The notes: generated from the sequence alone by a model not told the origin. DNA of 64,000 nt from Cercis canadensis (GCA_003255065.1 QAOA01007010.1:62001-126000), one strand, 5' to 3'. Shown: positions 12,293 to 25,303, numbered from the stretch's first letter. Program-made: numbers and translations.

Positions 12293-13610
12293 GTATGTGT
12301 TGATTACTTTTTATAGTTGTACTTGCGATTGTTCTTGCTGTCTTAAGATTAGATTATCAAACTTCAAATGCTTTTCCTTTTGTTTTGTTTTTTTGTTTTT
12401 TGTTTTTTAAATGCATTTGAATGTAAGGCGTACTTGTGTCTAGTCTCTGGGTGTTATTCTATAGTTTGGCTTTCACCAGATGTGGCCGATTTCGACCTTC
12501 ATTCTCTTTAGTGAAAGGTAAACCAGAGTGTTTGCTAGGTGGGTGCGTGGTATAATTGGCGGACAATGTGACTTAAATTGTTGCATATTGGTTCTATTGG
12601 TAGGGTTTTAAGCTTCAGTGTTGCTGTTATTGATTGGAGATTGGCTTTGGTTTGATGCTGTTGTAATTGATTTGGGTGTTACAGTGTAACCTTGAATCAT
12701 CAAGTCAACAAACTGGGATTAGCACTTTTAAGTCACATGTGTTGCTTGTACAAATTTTAAATGCTTTGAATCTTGTCTTTTCTTCATGTTCTGTGATGTT
12801 GATTCATTAAAGACTATAATTGACAGTTTGTGTGGACATCAAGATTCATAATTTCGATAAACACAATATGTGTCTATCTACATTTGTTATAAAAATTATG
12901 ACTGATTTAGGTGAAAAATTACTCCATGGGAGATTCATGCGCTTTGAACTATTTATGTCTATATTGTGAAGTGAAAACATGTTTGCAAATTGTGAAACTA
13001 TGTTAGCGCATCCCTTCCCAAATTCTACCCAAATGTATGACTTGATCTCATGGAATATCGGCTCATAGTCCACTATGTTGCTGGCCACCACCCATGATTT
13101 TCTGGTTTTTGACTAATTATATCTTATATTGTAATTGCCAATTTATTTTTAATTTACAGGTTCCATATATAGGACCCATCAATCATGTATCTAGAAACCG
13201 ATAGCATGTAATTCTCTATTAAATATGGTCTTATTGTAATGAATGGTTCGTAGTTGCTTTTGATGCTTACTGAATTATTCTCTTCATATAAACAAAGAAA
13301 ACGATATCCACATTAAACTACTATAATGGGCATATCATAATTAGCTCAGCCTGAATTGATTAAAATTTATTTACAAATAATTTCAGCCATCCGAAGACAC
13401 ATAAAAATAATTTCCAAAAAAACATACACATATAAATTGTATAAAATAAAATGCCTACAAACTAATAAAAGATAAGCAAAGATATATTCTTTCTTTCTTC
13501 TTCTCCGGCTGCTTCCTGGTCTTAGATTTGCAAAATGATTGGTCTCAGATTTGCAGGACCTTTTTTTTTTTTAAAGCAATTAACACAAGTCATAATTAAA
13601 TATAAGGACT

Positions 13611-14176
13611 AAAGGTGTTGAAGCTTGGGTGAGAGATGAGAGATAGAGTAGCGGAATTGAAGAGATTGCAAGGAAGCCATGGCCGAGAGAGTGAGGGAGT
13701 AAGAAGTGAGAGGACGGGGGGTTAGAGTGGCTTACCAAATCTAACGAACTAGTGGCAGGTACGGAGATTCCGATGGATTTCGTTGTCCTTGGTCAGACTG
13801 CTGAGCTTTATCCCCAAGCTTGTTCAAGAAATGGAATTTTGCCTAAAGCTTCAGCCATTTGCAGAGAAATGAAGGTCACCTAGATAATAAAAACGACGCA
13901 ACACAACACATGAAAGAGGGCTTTTCTTTTTTTCTTAACATTCCATGTCAGCTGCCTACATGGCAAATTTTAATGCCAGTTCAGTCCTAAACGTGCCACA
14001 CATGCACTTAACGGTGCCACGTCAGCATTTCCGTCACCACTTAACAGATTACACTAACGGAGGACGAATTTGTTATGGATGTGTAATTTTTCAGGGACTA
14101 ACTTGTAGTTATGTATATTTGGAGGACCAATTTGTCCAAACCCGCATCTTTGGAGGACCAAAATGTAGGTTTACCC
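13611..14176 (-). repeat. Right inverted arm of the Pack-MULE-like element
   Basis: This is the inverted copy of 11129-11715. The gene-fragment start codon lies at about 13679 on the minus strand, followed by ~23 codons matching the left copy. The match ends after CAACACCTTT (left 11706-11715, right 13611-13620). The arm also carries the leader with ACTAGTGGCAGGTACGGAG. Open readings inside it are by-products. Confidence 0.88.
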
Positions 14177-14261
14177 ACAATTTAACTATGCTTTTCCTAA
14201 AGAAAAATGAAAAATGAAAAAATTATTCTGAAGATACCTGTCACATGGAAAGACTAAAAAA

Positions 14262-14400
14262 TTCTTTGATACTATGTTATTTTATTTATATATATAATTT
14301 ATATATAAAACATATGATTATTTTACTTAATATATAATTATCATATTTAAATATAAATAAAATAATTACATAATATTTAAAAAAATATTAATCATTTTCA
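14262..14400. repeat. AT-rich foldback repeat related to 25306-25436
   Basis: The segment contains ATTATTTTATTTATATATATAA and ends with the ATTACATAATATTTAAAAAAATATT motif also seen near 25400-25436. It is probably a small MITE family; divergence prevents exact ends. Confidence 0.35.
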
Positions 14401-15336
14401 CTTAGGTAACAAGCACTTAAAAAAAACCTGACTGGTACTAGAGTGTCCTTTCTCTTTGATTTTGAAACTTTGGAATAATTTCCTTTTTAAAAAAAAAAAA
14501 AAATCATTAGTACAAAAGGTAAAATTTCACAGATAAAACAAAAAAAAAAAATTTCCGAAATGACTAATATCTTTCGTAGTTTTTAATTTATATCCCTAAC
14601 GACAAAATTAAAAATAAAAACCGAATATTGCATTAATACTATATACAGTAGATAATATCAAAGTTCCCTTGCATCCCCTTTACTACTATATTAATCTACT
14701 ATTATAAAAGTTGAATGACCCATTGAGCTTGATACCTTCACCTGCCTCTACCCATTGGCTGGCATGGTTAGGCAAGCAAGCAACTACGCATATATAACGT
14801 TTCTGTTTCCACACAAAGGTAACAGAATGAACTGACGTAGATGAATTATCACAAAATTAAAAGTATGCTCATTAACATCTGCGCAAGAGAATATCCACTT
14901 TGCTGAGTATCATTCCTGTAAAAAGAACATGAAAATGTCCCTTGTTACGCCAATCTCGCATTGCAAAGCAACCATAGGAAGCACTTGTGGATCACTTATC
15001 AGTATTTCAATATCCACACAATTACACACATTATGTGCACCCTGAACCAAGTGAATTACACACCATAAATACACAACAGCACCTACTTGTACAATGTCCA
15101 CTGAACAGGACAAAGACGCTTCAGTCTCTATTCTTCCCAATACACTACCCCATCTATTTTGACAGTTTGATCCCATGCGCAAATATTTTCCACCACTGAA
15201 ATACTCAAGAGCTTAAAGGAGACACTAATGGTATAAACATCTAACTGACGTGATATAACAACCACCGTCTTTCTGGCAGAAAATCATGTCAAGGAGACAT
15301 GTTAACTTTGGCACTCCCTTCAATGAGCAGACTCCG
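14401..15336. other. Intergenic or 3'-flanking sequence of the UPF3 locus
   Basis: AT-rich to about 14700, then more balanced sequence. The minus-strand reading at 14910-15182 shows no recognisable domain and is more likely 3' UTR. No other feature seen. Confidence 0.4.
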
Positions 15337-15601
15337 TCAGGCAACACCTGGATCATCTTTCTTTGAAATTTTCCCAAATGCACAATTGGTCTAAAACCAA
15401 AGAAATTTTGCAGTAAGAATCAAACCCACATTCAACATGTGGTTTGAATTGAAATAGAATTTTCACATACCTTTTGAGTCACAGCCTCAGTTTCACCTGA
15501 AATTGTTATACACGATGTCCTCAACAGAGACAATAGCTCATCATAGCAGGAATGATCCCCTCGAAGCTTCGAGGAATTATTGCTGATTGAGTGTCCATTA
15601 T
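15337..15601 (-). CDS. Two terminal coding-like exons, unrecognised protein or UPF3 alternative 3' end
   Basis: On the minus strand, 15601-15471 is bounded by CAG acceptor and AAG|GTATG donor. It reads 43 codons including GDHSCYDELLSLLRTS and ETEAVTQK. A second segment, 15390-15337, follows a TTTTAG acceptor in matching phase, reads TNCAFGKISKKDDPGVA, and stops. Splice sites, frame continuity and protein-like composition support real exons. They lie about 1.26 kb beyond the UPF3 stop in the same orientation. They could be alternative last exons of UPF3, spliced 3'-UTR exons, or the end of a small separate gene whose earlier exons I could not find. I do not recognise the sequence. Confidence 0.45.
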
Positions 15602-16860
15602 CTGTCCGTCACGTTACAAAGTTACTACAATATTAGATGTAAACAGTACCGACACTGCAAGAGAATTTGCCTTCTAAATACAGGTAAAAACCACCTTTTT
15701 TGATAGCTCAAGCACACGTTTAAATTTATTGCAGTGAACTACCTATTTCAATTCTTTTACTGTATATGGCCAAAAAAAAAATTCCTTTTACTGTGGACCA
15801 AAAAAGCAAAACCTCAACACCAAAAACTGATTTTCACACTTATCTATAACAATAAAGTTGGAAGCAAGATTACAGGGCATTAGCAGAAGAATTATCTCCC
15901 CTCCTTGAGTTGCTAACAAGAGTGGGTGAGAAGGCGAGTTAATGATCCAAATTCAAATCATTGAAGGGTACTATTTACCTATACCATTCACACTAGCTCA
16001 CATCAGAGAACCCGAAATATACATTCACAATAGAAAACACTAATATTCTTTTAGCAGACGATATGAAATACTCTGAACGTTAAAGCTATGTGAATTATTC
16101 TACATGCCAAACTACATACACTCACTGTCGCATAAGTTCAGAATCTGTGATAAGACAACCAATCCTGACTTGTGATGATTCTCATCAGAATAATTAGGAA
16201 AGAAAGTAGGCCAGAATTTTCAAATAGGATAGTATAGTTGATGGATGGATGAACAACAGACACGAAGAACAACCCCTGTGAAGGAATATAGAACTAAATT
16301 ATACATTTCATTAAGTTTTATGCTGAACTTTCTAGGGACCAATCTTCTTGTCTTAGGCCATAATATGGTAATCTCTACTTGTTTTTTAAGTCAAACATTG
16401 TGTCCTCAATGTTTCAAAACAAGTTCTTCAATGGCCATTCAATTAAAGCCAGGTCATACAAGACTTAAGACGACCAGAAGTCTGTTTGATATGGTTGTAA
16501 CACTTCCAATATAAAAGAAAACAAAAAAAATCACTTCGCAGAAATTTTTTGATACAACACATACTTAACTCCCATTTTAACCTATTCATGATAAATGCCA
16601 TTTTCCCTTGATGATATCTTGACCAAAAGCTCACTAACACCTCCAATTATCACCTTTTATATAAACAAAGAGTCCACTACAATCACAGACTTTGCTAATA
16701 ACCACAAACTTTACTTAAGATTTTTTAGAGAGAACATTTAGAATGAATGGTAGATCTTCCAAATAATATGACAAACTCTGAATCTCTGATAGAAAAGACA
16801 ATGAAGAAAACAAGATGCAAGTAAGTATGCACTTAGTATGCACTTACCACCTTAAATATT

Positions 16861-19800
16861 TTAAGACCCTGAAGATGATTTCTGAACCCACACTTGTTTC
16901 TGCAGACACAATAAGCACTTTAAGTGATCAATCAAGAAAAGAGGCAACAGAAAATTCATCAGTATATCAAATGCATACCTCATGAGCACCATGCCCAGTA
17001 ACACCTCTTTTGGAAGGTTTCCCTTCACTCAAATTGACTGCACTATCATCCTTCACTAAATGGGCAGCTCCTCGGCGAGTCAAGTGTCTCTGAGAACCTA
17101 GAAAGTTTAAAAGTTTGGTTGAAATATATTGGCATAAGAATCAAGGCACATATTTTCTAGTGCAGATGTTATGAGTCTCTCATTTAATAGCATAATCCAT
17201 AAACAAACGCTAACCATTCTCCATAGAGGAAATGTTACGTCCACTAGCAGAGGCAGAAAATTCCCCACTTTTGGATCCACAAGGAACATCATCTTTCATT
17301 TGTCCTGCAAAAATTAGAAAATCACTGCCAGTTAATGACTTAAAATCAATCAGCTTCATAGTGAAATTTCGAGTACCATGATTTCATACTAAATTCAGAG
17401 AGATCAATATATCATCTGCCACTCAATGGTCATACCTTCAACGGATTCAGAATTCAACAAAGTAGGTTGTGACACAGAGGATGACAAGTGCTCGTTACCA
17501 GCATGTGAAACATCAGAACGACGAAGAGGAGTCCAAACGCCACGATCAGGTCTATCCTTGTTTCTTGTACGCTTTTCAGTTTTCTCACCAACACTACCCA
17601 AACCATGTGGATCCCTTTTAATGAACTTCTCATCTGAAGCCCTTTTAGAATCCCCTTCAGAATTAACTTGACCAGTGCCATAATTAGAGGCCACACCATT
17701 TAGCCCTAGCCCCCTCGCATTGACAGGCCGAGGTGGCCGCTTCCCATTCTCAGAACTCAAGATTTGAATCTTCTGTTGGGAAGCTGTTGTAGACTGACTT
17801 TGCCGAGCTTCATTATTTAGAAGTATGCTCCTAATCAACTTTCCACCAGGTTCATGCCTCTGATTCTGTTTTGAAGCGGACGGAACAGGGAAATTTCCAG
17901 ATGATTGTATATTTTTCAGCTGTACCACACCCTCAGTGACCTAGGAAAGTGCCATAGAATATTCAAAACCACATAAATTCCAAGTGAGAACATCAAGTAA
18001 ATGAAAAAAGGAAAAACCTCTACATTGGGTATGTCCCGCTCTTTTCCTTTAAGCAGCAGGAATCTTTTCTTTCCACTGTCAGCAGTCTGAGGGATTTTAG
18101 AAATTGAACCTTCAACACCATGCACTGCAAATTCATCAAGGGCATAAAAGAAAATAAAAAGACTTAGCAGCTGAAATAAATTATATTATATCCCTGATAT
18201 GTAACTTAATTACATATTTACCATTGTTTATACTTCCAAGCATTTCAGCAAATTGAGAAAAAATTGAAAAAGGAAGATTTCCTAACTTGCTTACCCATAC
18301 TCAACCATTTTACACATGCAAACCAAAAGGATTTGATATAGTAGAAAGAGACAAGAGCAGCTATTTGGGACAAAATTATGGTAAAAGGATGGAGGGATCG
18401 AAGTTGGAACAGAGAAAGAGGGTTATAGGGTTTAGAAATCACTCAGATCTAAAAAACCACATTCGGTGGTTGGAAGGAAAAAAAAAGCTATTTTCGTTTT
18501 ACACATGGAAGGCTCTTTTATAAGCTTGATAAAACTTGACCAGCTCCTGGCCCATGTAATATCCTATCAGGACTTTAATTCTGCCATAAATGTCCTAAAA
18601 CTTCCTAAAATAACCAAATCAAATCCCTAAGAATACTCCCTGCGAAAATTTTAAAAAATATTATATATATTTTATGAAAACTAATAAAATATCCCTAAGT
18701 TTTACAATTACAATCAGGCTCAAAATAAAAAATAAACCAAAATTCTAATTTAAACTTCTGCACTCTTGATGGTAGACCATCCTGCATCAGGATTCTAGTT
18801 CCCACGCATGCACACACACATTGACCAAGGATGATTTGTTAATGAAGAAGAAAAAAAGTCTCTTTCTCCTCCTTTAAATCTTTATATATTAAGATGCCTC
18901 CTTAATTTCCAGGAACAGATTAAATTTATACATTTAGGACCTTTTTCTGCATCTTTAATACAATTTTTAATTCAACCCTAGTATATTTTAAAAATTCTTT
19001 TGGCCTTGATTTATATTTTAATCAATCAATCTTCTTGTGGGCTAGTCTATCTGTCTATGCATTCTTTGAGATACATAGGTTTTTTAAAATAATATTGATT
19101 ATACAACAGAAAATTAACAAAACATTCCTTGAGAGATACATGTTAACTACTTTATAATTATGAAACCCCAATACAGCATTTTATAAGATAAATATAGCAG
19201 AATATATCTATACCGAAAAAGAAATTGGTATCACTAACAGAATAAAAAACATGATATTAACTCTCAAATTGGCAACTTGAGGGCACTCCACACATTTTTT
19301 CCGCTAGTGCAATCAAAAAGATAAAACTTCAAGAATAGCACTATCACACTAGATGTTTCCTTCTGGGAAAAAAAGAGAGAGAGAAAAGGGGGAGAGGGGG
19401 ATGGGGCTGTTGGCAAGATCGTAGTTGCAACCTAGGAACTAAACCACAAGAAACAACCAAATAAGTCCCCAAGTTGGAAAATATTGCAAAGACAATAGAT
19501 GAAGGCATTTTTTTCCTCTGAAATAAGAGAAAAAGAAGCCATATTTCTTTTCTTCATGCTGCATATCAAACATCTCTATTTCAAACATAGAAGCAACTAA
19601 ATGCATATAACAAATATACATATATACTAAAGAGAAAAAAGAAAGAAAAGAGCACGTGGCATTCTGGACATCATGTGAAGTAAGATACGAAAACCTTGTA
19701 TGTAGCCACGTGGAATAATTATTATATCACAGAGGCATCACAAGCAGAAAGATATCTCTGAAAGAAATTAAAGACAGAAAAGTGGCTATACATGTTTCAA

Positions 19801-22800
19801 TTCCAGAAATTCCTTTTATAACTGATGTTGCTGGTTGATCCTCACGCCGGGGTACCACAATGAAGGCTGACTTGTCTTTCCGGTTGGCACTCTTAACATT
19901 GTCCTTCTGAACATACTGACACTCAAAAACCAGTTCTGAATAAGTGAACATTATACTTTGCTAGCATGATAATGCAAGGGGAAAAGTCAAACTACCCGGA
20001 CAACAGCCAAAGAACAAAACTTTCCAAAACTCATAGCTTGAAGAAAATTTTGATATGCAAGGGTAAATAATCAGAAAGACAACTAAACTACCAGGCATTC
20101 AAGATAATTCTAACGATTCTCTATAAAATATGGCCAAGAATACTGAGTCATGCATTTCATTATTAAGGCCCACCTTTTTCTTCTGAGAGCCTCGTTTAGT
20201 ATTAACTGAGCCAGGCTTGCCAGGGGAAGCAGCTCTTGCTCTTCTGCTAACCCTTGCCACAACTGATGAAGCCTATCATAAATCAGAAAAAACAAGCTGA
20301 AACATATTAAAACATATATCCAAGCATGAAAAAAAAATTACATGTATTTTATTTGTATATTAGAATAAACAAGAAAGCTTTGAATTTCCATGCAGCTTTT
20401 TTTTTTTTTTTTGGATAGAAAAAAAAGTATTACTAAAGAGGAAGGGAAGAAGTACAAGAGAGAGGACAAGAAATCCTCCAAAAGAAAGAACCAAAATGAA
20501 CAAGAAAACACAAAAAAAGGTCCAAACACTCAACACAATACTAAAATAGCAAGCCATCTCATTCCACCAAAAAAAGCCAAAACATAACTGCTCCAATCAC
20601 TATAAATGTCCATGCCAGTTAAATTACATAGAAATAATATCAGACTAATTCCAACTGGCCAAGGAAGTCAAAAACAAACAGCATCTTTTGAAAGAGGTAT
20701 GAATACAATGAACTGCAATTTTGAAGAAAGGTAGCTCCATATACTTGTATACATCTCTCTTGGAGCAGTACCTTTCCCCATTTTTGTATAATAAAAGTTC
20801 ATCAAGTGCACTGAAAGGGACCCAAAACTCAAGCAAAACCTAATTAAGGAGGGAAAAGAAGAACCAACAAATAAGTACATAAGCTCAAACACATCAGAAA
20901 CCTAGAATAAAGCAGTTGAAGGTGAGAAAATACATAAAATTCATAATAAATTTGAGATATAGCTATAACCCCAATTTGATTAAAGTGTGTTGCTTTTGCT
21001 CTAGCAATTATCTCTAGTACTCTTTTCTGTCCTAGATTTTAATTGAAGCATATATCAAGCATTTCTCTTGCCTGCTTTCCATGATATGTAATAATCCTAG
21101 TATTAGTCCTTAATACAAAGTACTATTCTTAGAAATTTGAAATGTTAAGAATGTAGGATATAAATCTTAAACTTTGGAGACTGAATAGCTTCAAATCTTG
21201 ACTTCATTACCACCATCCAGATTTGAACCTAAATTGCAATATGGCAACAGGCTAATACAAAGCAAATGCATACCTTAAAACATTTCTGCCATTTTGAAAA
21301 GGCAAGTAAGGATTAAATAAAATACTTCAACAGGCTTTTCTGTATATATATATATATATTTTTAATTTTTTTATGAATAACAAAACTTTTACATCTAAGG
21401 ATAAAGAGACAAAAGGATGTAAATAAATACAAAGCCCTTTTTTTTTTTTTTTTTTTTTTATTTNGCCCTTTTTTTTTTTTTTTTCTTTCAATTCTCTGAT
21501 AATTGAATAAAACTCATCCTGCGAACCTAAACATTTGAGAAGGCAAGAAGTGAGAACCATTACCTGTGTGCCACTCTGAACAGCACGTTTCTGGCGAATA
21601 TACTCCATCAGGGGTGTGACAATAGGAGTTTCCTTGGCAGCCCCTAGAAAGGAGAGGACAAATATAGTGTTAAATCCAGAAGTGACAAAATGCTACTAAA
21701 ATATTTCTCTATAAGGTAGTTCCCCATGAATGGTGCTAATATTATCATCTTTGACATAGAGCCTAATACCAAGAACCTTAAAAACACATTTAAATGGGAA
21801 CTAATGGAGGGGAACAAACATCACCATGTGCAGTGGTGGATATCCACATATATTGTGGGCTAAAAAATCAGAATTTTCTATCTAAAATTAATCTCAATTT
21901 ACTTTAACAAAGTGTTAATCAAATAAAGTTGGTGAAGGGATAACCAACCAGCTTGCTCAGCTTCTTTCCGTTCCAACTGTATTTCTGCACTTGGAAGATG
22001 TTCAGGAGGCTGAGCAATAAGTTTGAGGAACTCCAGATAGTCCGGATCTATCCTTGTCAAAGAAATGATAGTTATTAATAAAAAGAGCACTTCACCCCTT
22101 GTTAACTTCAGAGCTTTTCACTTTTACATTATGTAAATTACAACCACATTACCACCTTTATATATAGTCCCTTCACGACCATCCTTTTTGGTACTTGGCT
22201 TTGGAACACGCTGAAAAGGTGCATACTCTACTATGGCCTTATGTTGGACACCTGAAATTGAACATCAGCCATCAAGAATTTTGCAAAGCATGAAAACATT
22301 CAACATCAAGGAATGATGACAATTACAAGGACCAAAAAAAAAAAAAAAGAAGATCAATATGAAATGTACCCTAACCTTTTAACAAGTGAAGAAGTTAGTG
22401 AAAACATTCCTCAAGACTGATCAAATTAATTAGCGTTTTTTTTCTTTCATATGCATAATCAGATACCATGATCCACTCCAAAGATCAATGAAAAAAGTGG
22501 TAAGGAAAATATTGCTTTATCAATTACCTTTCTCATTAACAAAGACATGGCCATCAAAGAATTCAGCAAACTCAAAAACATCTTCTGGACACTTGAAGTT
22601 TATGTATGCTCGGGAATACCTCTGATGCTTGTAGCTGCAAGTATTATTTAAAAGCAAAGCTCCATTAACGAAAATATTCTAAATTTCCAGTCACATTAAA
22701 AGAAGAGGGGAAAAAGGGAATAAATACAGGAAACCCTAATCTGCTTGCATCTTGGTATTATAGATATAAATTTTCAGATCAACAAAAATAAATCACCTTC

Positions 22801-24349
22801 TGCATACACAGCGCTAAGCAGATATTCAAGTTTTTCATGCAAATTGCACCCAAAAAAAAAAAAAAATGATTTGACAACCTACGTCCTTCATATCCTATAT
22901 ATTCTAGTTGAATGGAAAAGTGGTAGGCACTTAAATGTATTTCCACCTAAAAGTTCACAATATCATTAAGATATAAAATGCATCAAAGCACAATTGATTC
23001 AGTGGCAATTCTTGTTGATTAATTTTAGAGATTTCAGCCGGTGTAAGAACACTAAGATTTTGTGGCGGTATGCAGTTTATGAAATTCTTTGGCATATACG
23101 ATTGGAGAAAAATGCTCCTATTCTTAAGGACACTTCTTTGACCTCAGAGCTCTTAGGGGATAGATATGTTTTCTCTTTGGTGCTCGCCGATGGTCTCTTT
23201 AAGGGAGTTTCCCCATCACATATGAAATTGTGTTGCCATTTCTTTACTCCATATTATTTTTAGGAGGATATCTTTTTTTATTGGATAAAAGAGGAATATA
23301 TTAGAGAAGACGAGAAGCACAAAGGAGGAGGATAAGAATCCTACTAAAGCAACAAAAACAGAAAAACAATTAGCTCATAAGATTGTCTAATCCCTCTGCA
23401 TATCCATAAAGAGAAACCCCATTAATAAACCATTAGCTGGCACCCAAAGGGAAGCAAAAACCACAAGTCTATCCCACATAAGCGTCTATTTCATATTAAC
23501 CTCTTTTACTTTTTGTACTTCTTCTTTCCCCTCCTAAATAATATTTCCTCTTTTACTTTAAAAAGAAGTTATGTAATGGAAGTCAATTAAACAAGCTTGA
23601 ATTATTGTTCACACTACTGCGCACTACTTTTGCTACCAAAAGAACAAGTTCTCGAGCACTTCATTTCAGTTTTCTCTCTATGCCCTTTTATGTCTTTATA
23701 GCTTTAGTAGTCTAGGATGGTCAAATTTTAGACTTAAATGAAGGCTTAGAATTCATTATTTCATTAGTGTTTCTATCCTATATATAGGGTTTTTTAAGAA
23801 TGTAATACTTTCAATTCAGTGTTAATAACAAGACCAAAGATCTCTTTTGCCCACTACGGCATTACTCTTGAAATTGAAACATGCTGACTTTATTCAAGGG
23901 TTTCGCAATAACCGGTAATTACTTGAGCACAAGTACTTTCCTCGTTTTCAATAATCATTCCTTCACCATCATGATTCCAGGTATTAATTAAATAGAATCT
24001 TGTAAGATAATAACAACAATAATCAAAATAGAACATGCAAATCAACTACTCCCACCAATCACAGCTTAAATAAAATTATCAAAATACTAAGAAAACATAA
24101 ATCATGCAGTTGAAATGTCTCGGTGAGGCAGAGAAAGCAGCTAAAGCAAGCAAGGAGACAAATAATAAAACATCAACATGGGAAAAACCAAAAGGAAGAA
24201 AATCCTAACCTGTTTTTCCCAGGTCGGAAAGAGAACCAATTGTAGCGACCAGCGAAACGATCATCAATTTGTTGGATGAGATCGGAGTGAGCAAGAGATG
24301 GGGGCAACTGCCTAATCACCACTTTGGTCCTCACCGAGCGGACCTTCAT
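16861..24349 (-). CDS. UPF3: UPF3, nonsense-mediated mRNA decay factor
   Basis: Twelve exons give 534 aa: 24349-24210, 22634-22528, 22251-22156, 22047-21949, 21643-21564, 20272-20174, 19915-19792, 18124-18018, 17940-17436, 17304-17215, 17097-16979 and 16899-16861. UPF3 bridges exon-junction complexes to UPF2/UPF1 and marks transcripts with premature stops for decay; it shuttles between nucleus and cytoplasm. Residues ~8-150 form the Smg4/UPF3 RNP-like domain (KVVIRQLPPSL, RYNWFSFRPGK, SRAYINFKCPEDVFEF, PDYLEFLKLIAQP). Exon 6 is basic (RVSRRARAASPGK, KKK) and could be a nuclear signal. The C-terminus, KQVWVQKSSSGS, is the conserved plant UPF3 tail. The frame is open upstream to 24598, but ATG 24349 gives the short N-terminus usual for the family. 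Introns 1 and 5 contain LINE pieces. Plant UPF3 is known to be feedback-regulated through NMD, so the 3' exons at 15601-15337 deserve attention. Confidence 0.95.
20397..20600 (-). mobile_element. LINE 3' end, truncated, in UPF3 intron 5
   Basis: A T run (20397-20412), then GGATAGAAAAAAAAGTATTA and an A-rich, GGAAGAAGTACAAGAG-type sequence, is the complement of the 3' tail of many plant L1-type LINEs. Imperfect flanking TCCATGCAG and TCCATGCCAG may be its target duplication. It carries no coding capacity. Confidence 0.5.
22990..23270 (+). mobile_element. LINE ORF2 C-terminal remnant in UPF3 intron 1
   Basis: The reading at 22994-23263 contains KILWRYAVYEILWHIRLEKN, SELLGDRYVF and LFKGVSPSHMKL. 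This corresponds to the region after the zinc-binding segment near the end of plant non-LTR retrotransposon ORF2 proteins. Only the extreme 3' part remains. A 3' tail-like stretch (CCTCTTTTACTTTTTGTACTT) continues at about 23495, beyond an inserted antisense piece. Confidence 0.6.
23271..23490 (-). mobile_element. Antisense LINE 3' end nested in a LINE
   Basis: TTTTTTTATTGGATAAAAGAGGAATATATT and GACGAGAAGCACAAAGGAGG are the complement of a LINE 3' tail. Sense LINE tail sequence lies on both sides, so this piece probably landed inside the older fragment at 22990-23560. Confidence 0.45.
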
Positions 24350-24752
24350 CTGAAACGCGTTTCTTTGACCAGGTTTTGATTCATAGAGGAGCGAAATTTT
24401 CTGAAAATTTTCTTCTGTCAAGTTATTGAAACGGAGCAAAAGAAACGTTTCTTGTGTTCCTTCTTTCTTTGCTTTCTTTCTCTTTCTCTGGAAAATTCGC
24501 TGGGAAAAATTGTTAATCCATTCCAGTACCGAGGTGGCGTAGAAATGAGCGAGTAAGACTTGGACCACCTGATGGGCCATTATTATTAAGAGGCCCACGT
24601 TGAGACTGATTTGGGCGTGTCCAATTTATTTACCCATAGTTAATTCTTCTAGAATTTATTAAAAAACACACACTAAAAAGTATTAAAGGCAACTAATGTT
24701 TAAGATTTTAAGTACATCTATCATCCATGTTATATTAGGTTAAATAATTAAA

Positions 24753-25296
24753 GGTTTAATTTCAATTTTTATCCACTTATTTTAACAACTTGAATTTTTT
24801 GATTTTTATTCTTTAAACATAAACTATTTAATCCCTCTATATTTATAAAATGTACAATTTTGGTCATTTTATCTTTAAGTCAAAATTTTTAGGTTTATTT
24901 CAAAGTGTAAAGTTTTATGATTCATAATTTCACCGTTCAAATTGAAGAGCTACATCTTGTGAACATTCTCGTTAAATTTTAGCTCGATCTAATGGTGGGA
25001 CTCAGCCCAAAATACTAAAAGCATAAGTTTTCATTTAATTGAAGATCTAGACTCATTCACCGTTAGATGAAATTTTGTAAAGAGGTTCATAAGACGTAAG
25101 TCTTTAATCTGAACGGTGAGATTATGAATTAAAGAACTTTACACTTTGAAATAAATCTAAGAATTTTGGTTTAAAGACAAAAAGACCAAAATTATACATT
25201 TTATGAATATAAAAAAACTTAATAGTTTATTGTTAAAGAAATGGAACAAAAAAGTTCAAGTTGTTAAAATAGAAATATCAAAATTGTAATCAAGCC
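24753..25296. mobile_element. Mutator-type foldback MITE
   Basis: It has a perfect 9-bp target duplication ATAATTAAA at 24744-24752 and 25297-25305. The termini are GGTTTAATTTCAATTTT on the left and GGCTTGATTACAATTTT as the complement of the right. The inverted arms extend about 230 bp each, so a transcript would fold into one long hairpin. No coding capacity in 544 bp. Confidence 0.88.
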
Positions 25297-25303
25297 ATAA
25301 TTA

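Larger units (their letters stand above)
11129..14176. mobile_element. Pack-MULE-like composite transposon with long inverted arms
   Basis: This 3,048-bp unit has a perfect 9-bp target duplication, ACAATTTAA, at 11120-11128 and 14177-14185. Its termini are inverted: GAGTAAACCTACATTTTGG on the left, and GGGTAAACCTACATTTTGG when the right end is reverse-complemented. The arms (11129-11715 and 13611-14176) are near-identical inverted copies with small indels, including about 17 bp present only on the left near 11479. A 9-bp duplication and a G-starting terminal repeat are Mutator-superfamily signs. No MULE transposase is visible. The left arm and interior carry a host gene fragment with its intron (11646-12292), which fits a Pack-MULE. 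The right arm repeats the same 5' leader and start codon in mirror orientation. The rest of the interior is unassigned AT-rich sequence. Confidence 0.85.

Noticed and set aside
14910..15182. Overlapping readings on both strands
   Set aside because: No recognisable motif or splice support; more likely UPF3 3' flank.
16245..16646. Open readings between UPF3 stop and the 3' exons
   Set aside because: Low complexity of evidence, no family resemblance, and no fitting splice sites in phase.
17426..17671. Plus-strand reading of 81 codons
   Set aside because: Antisense of the large UPF3 exon 9.
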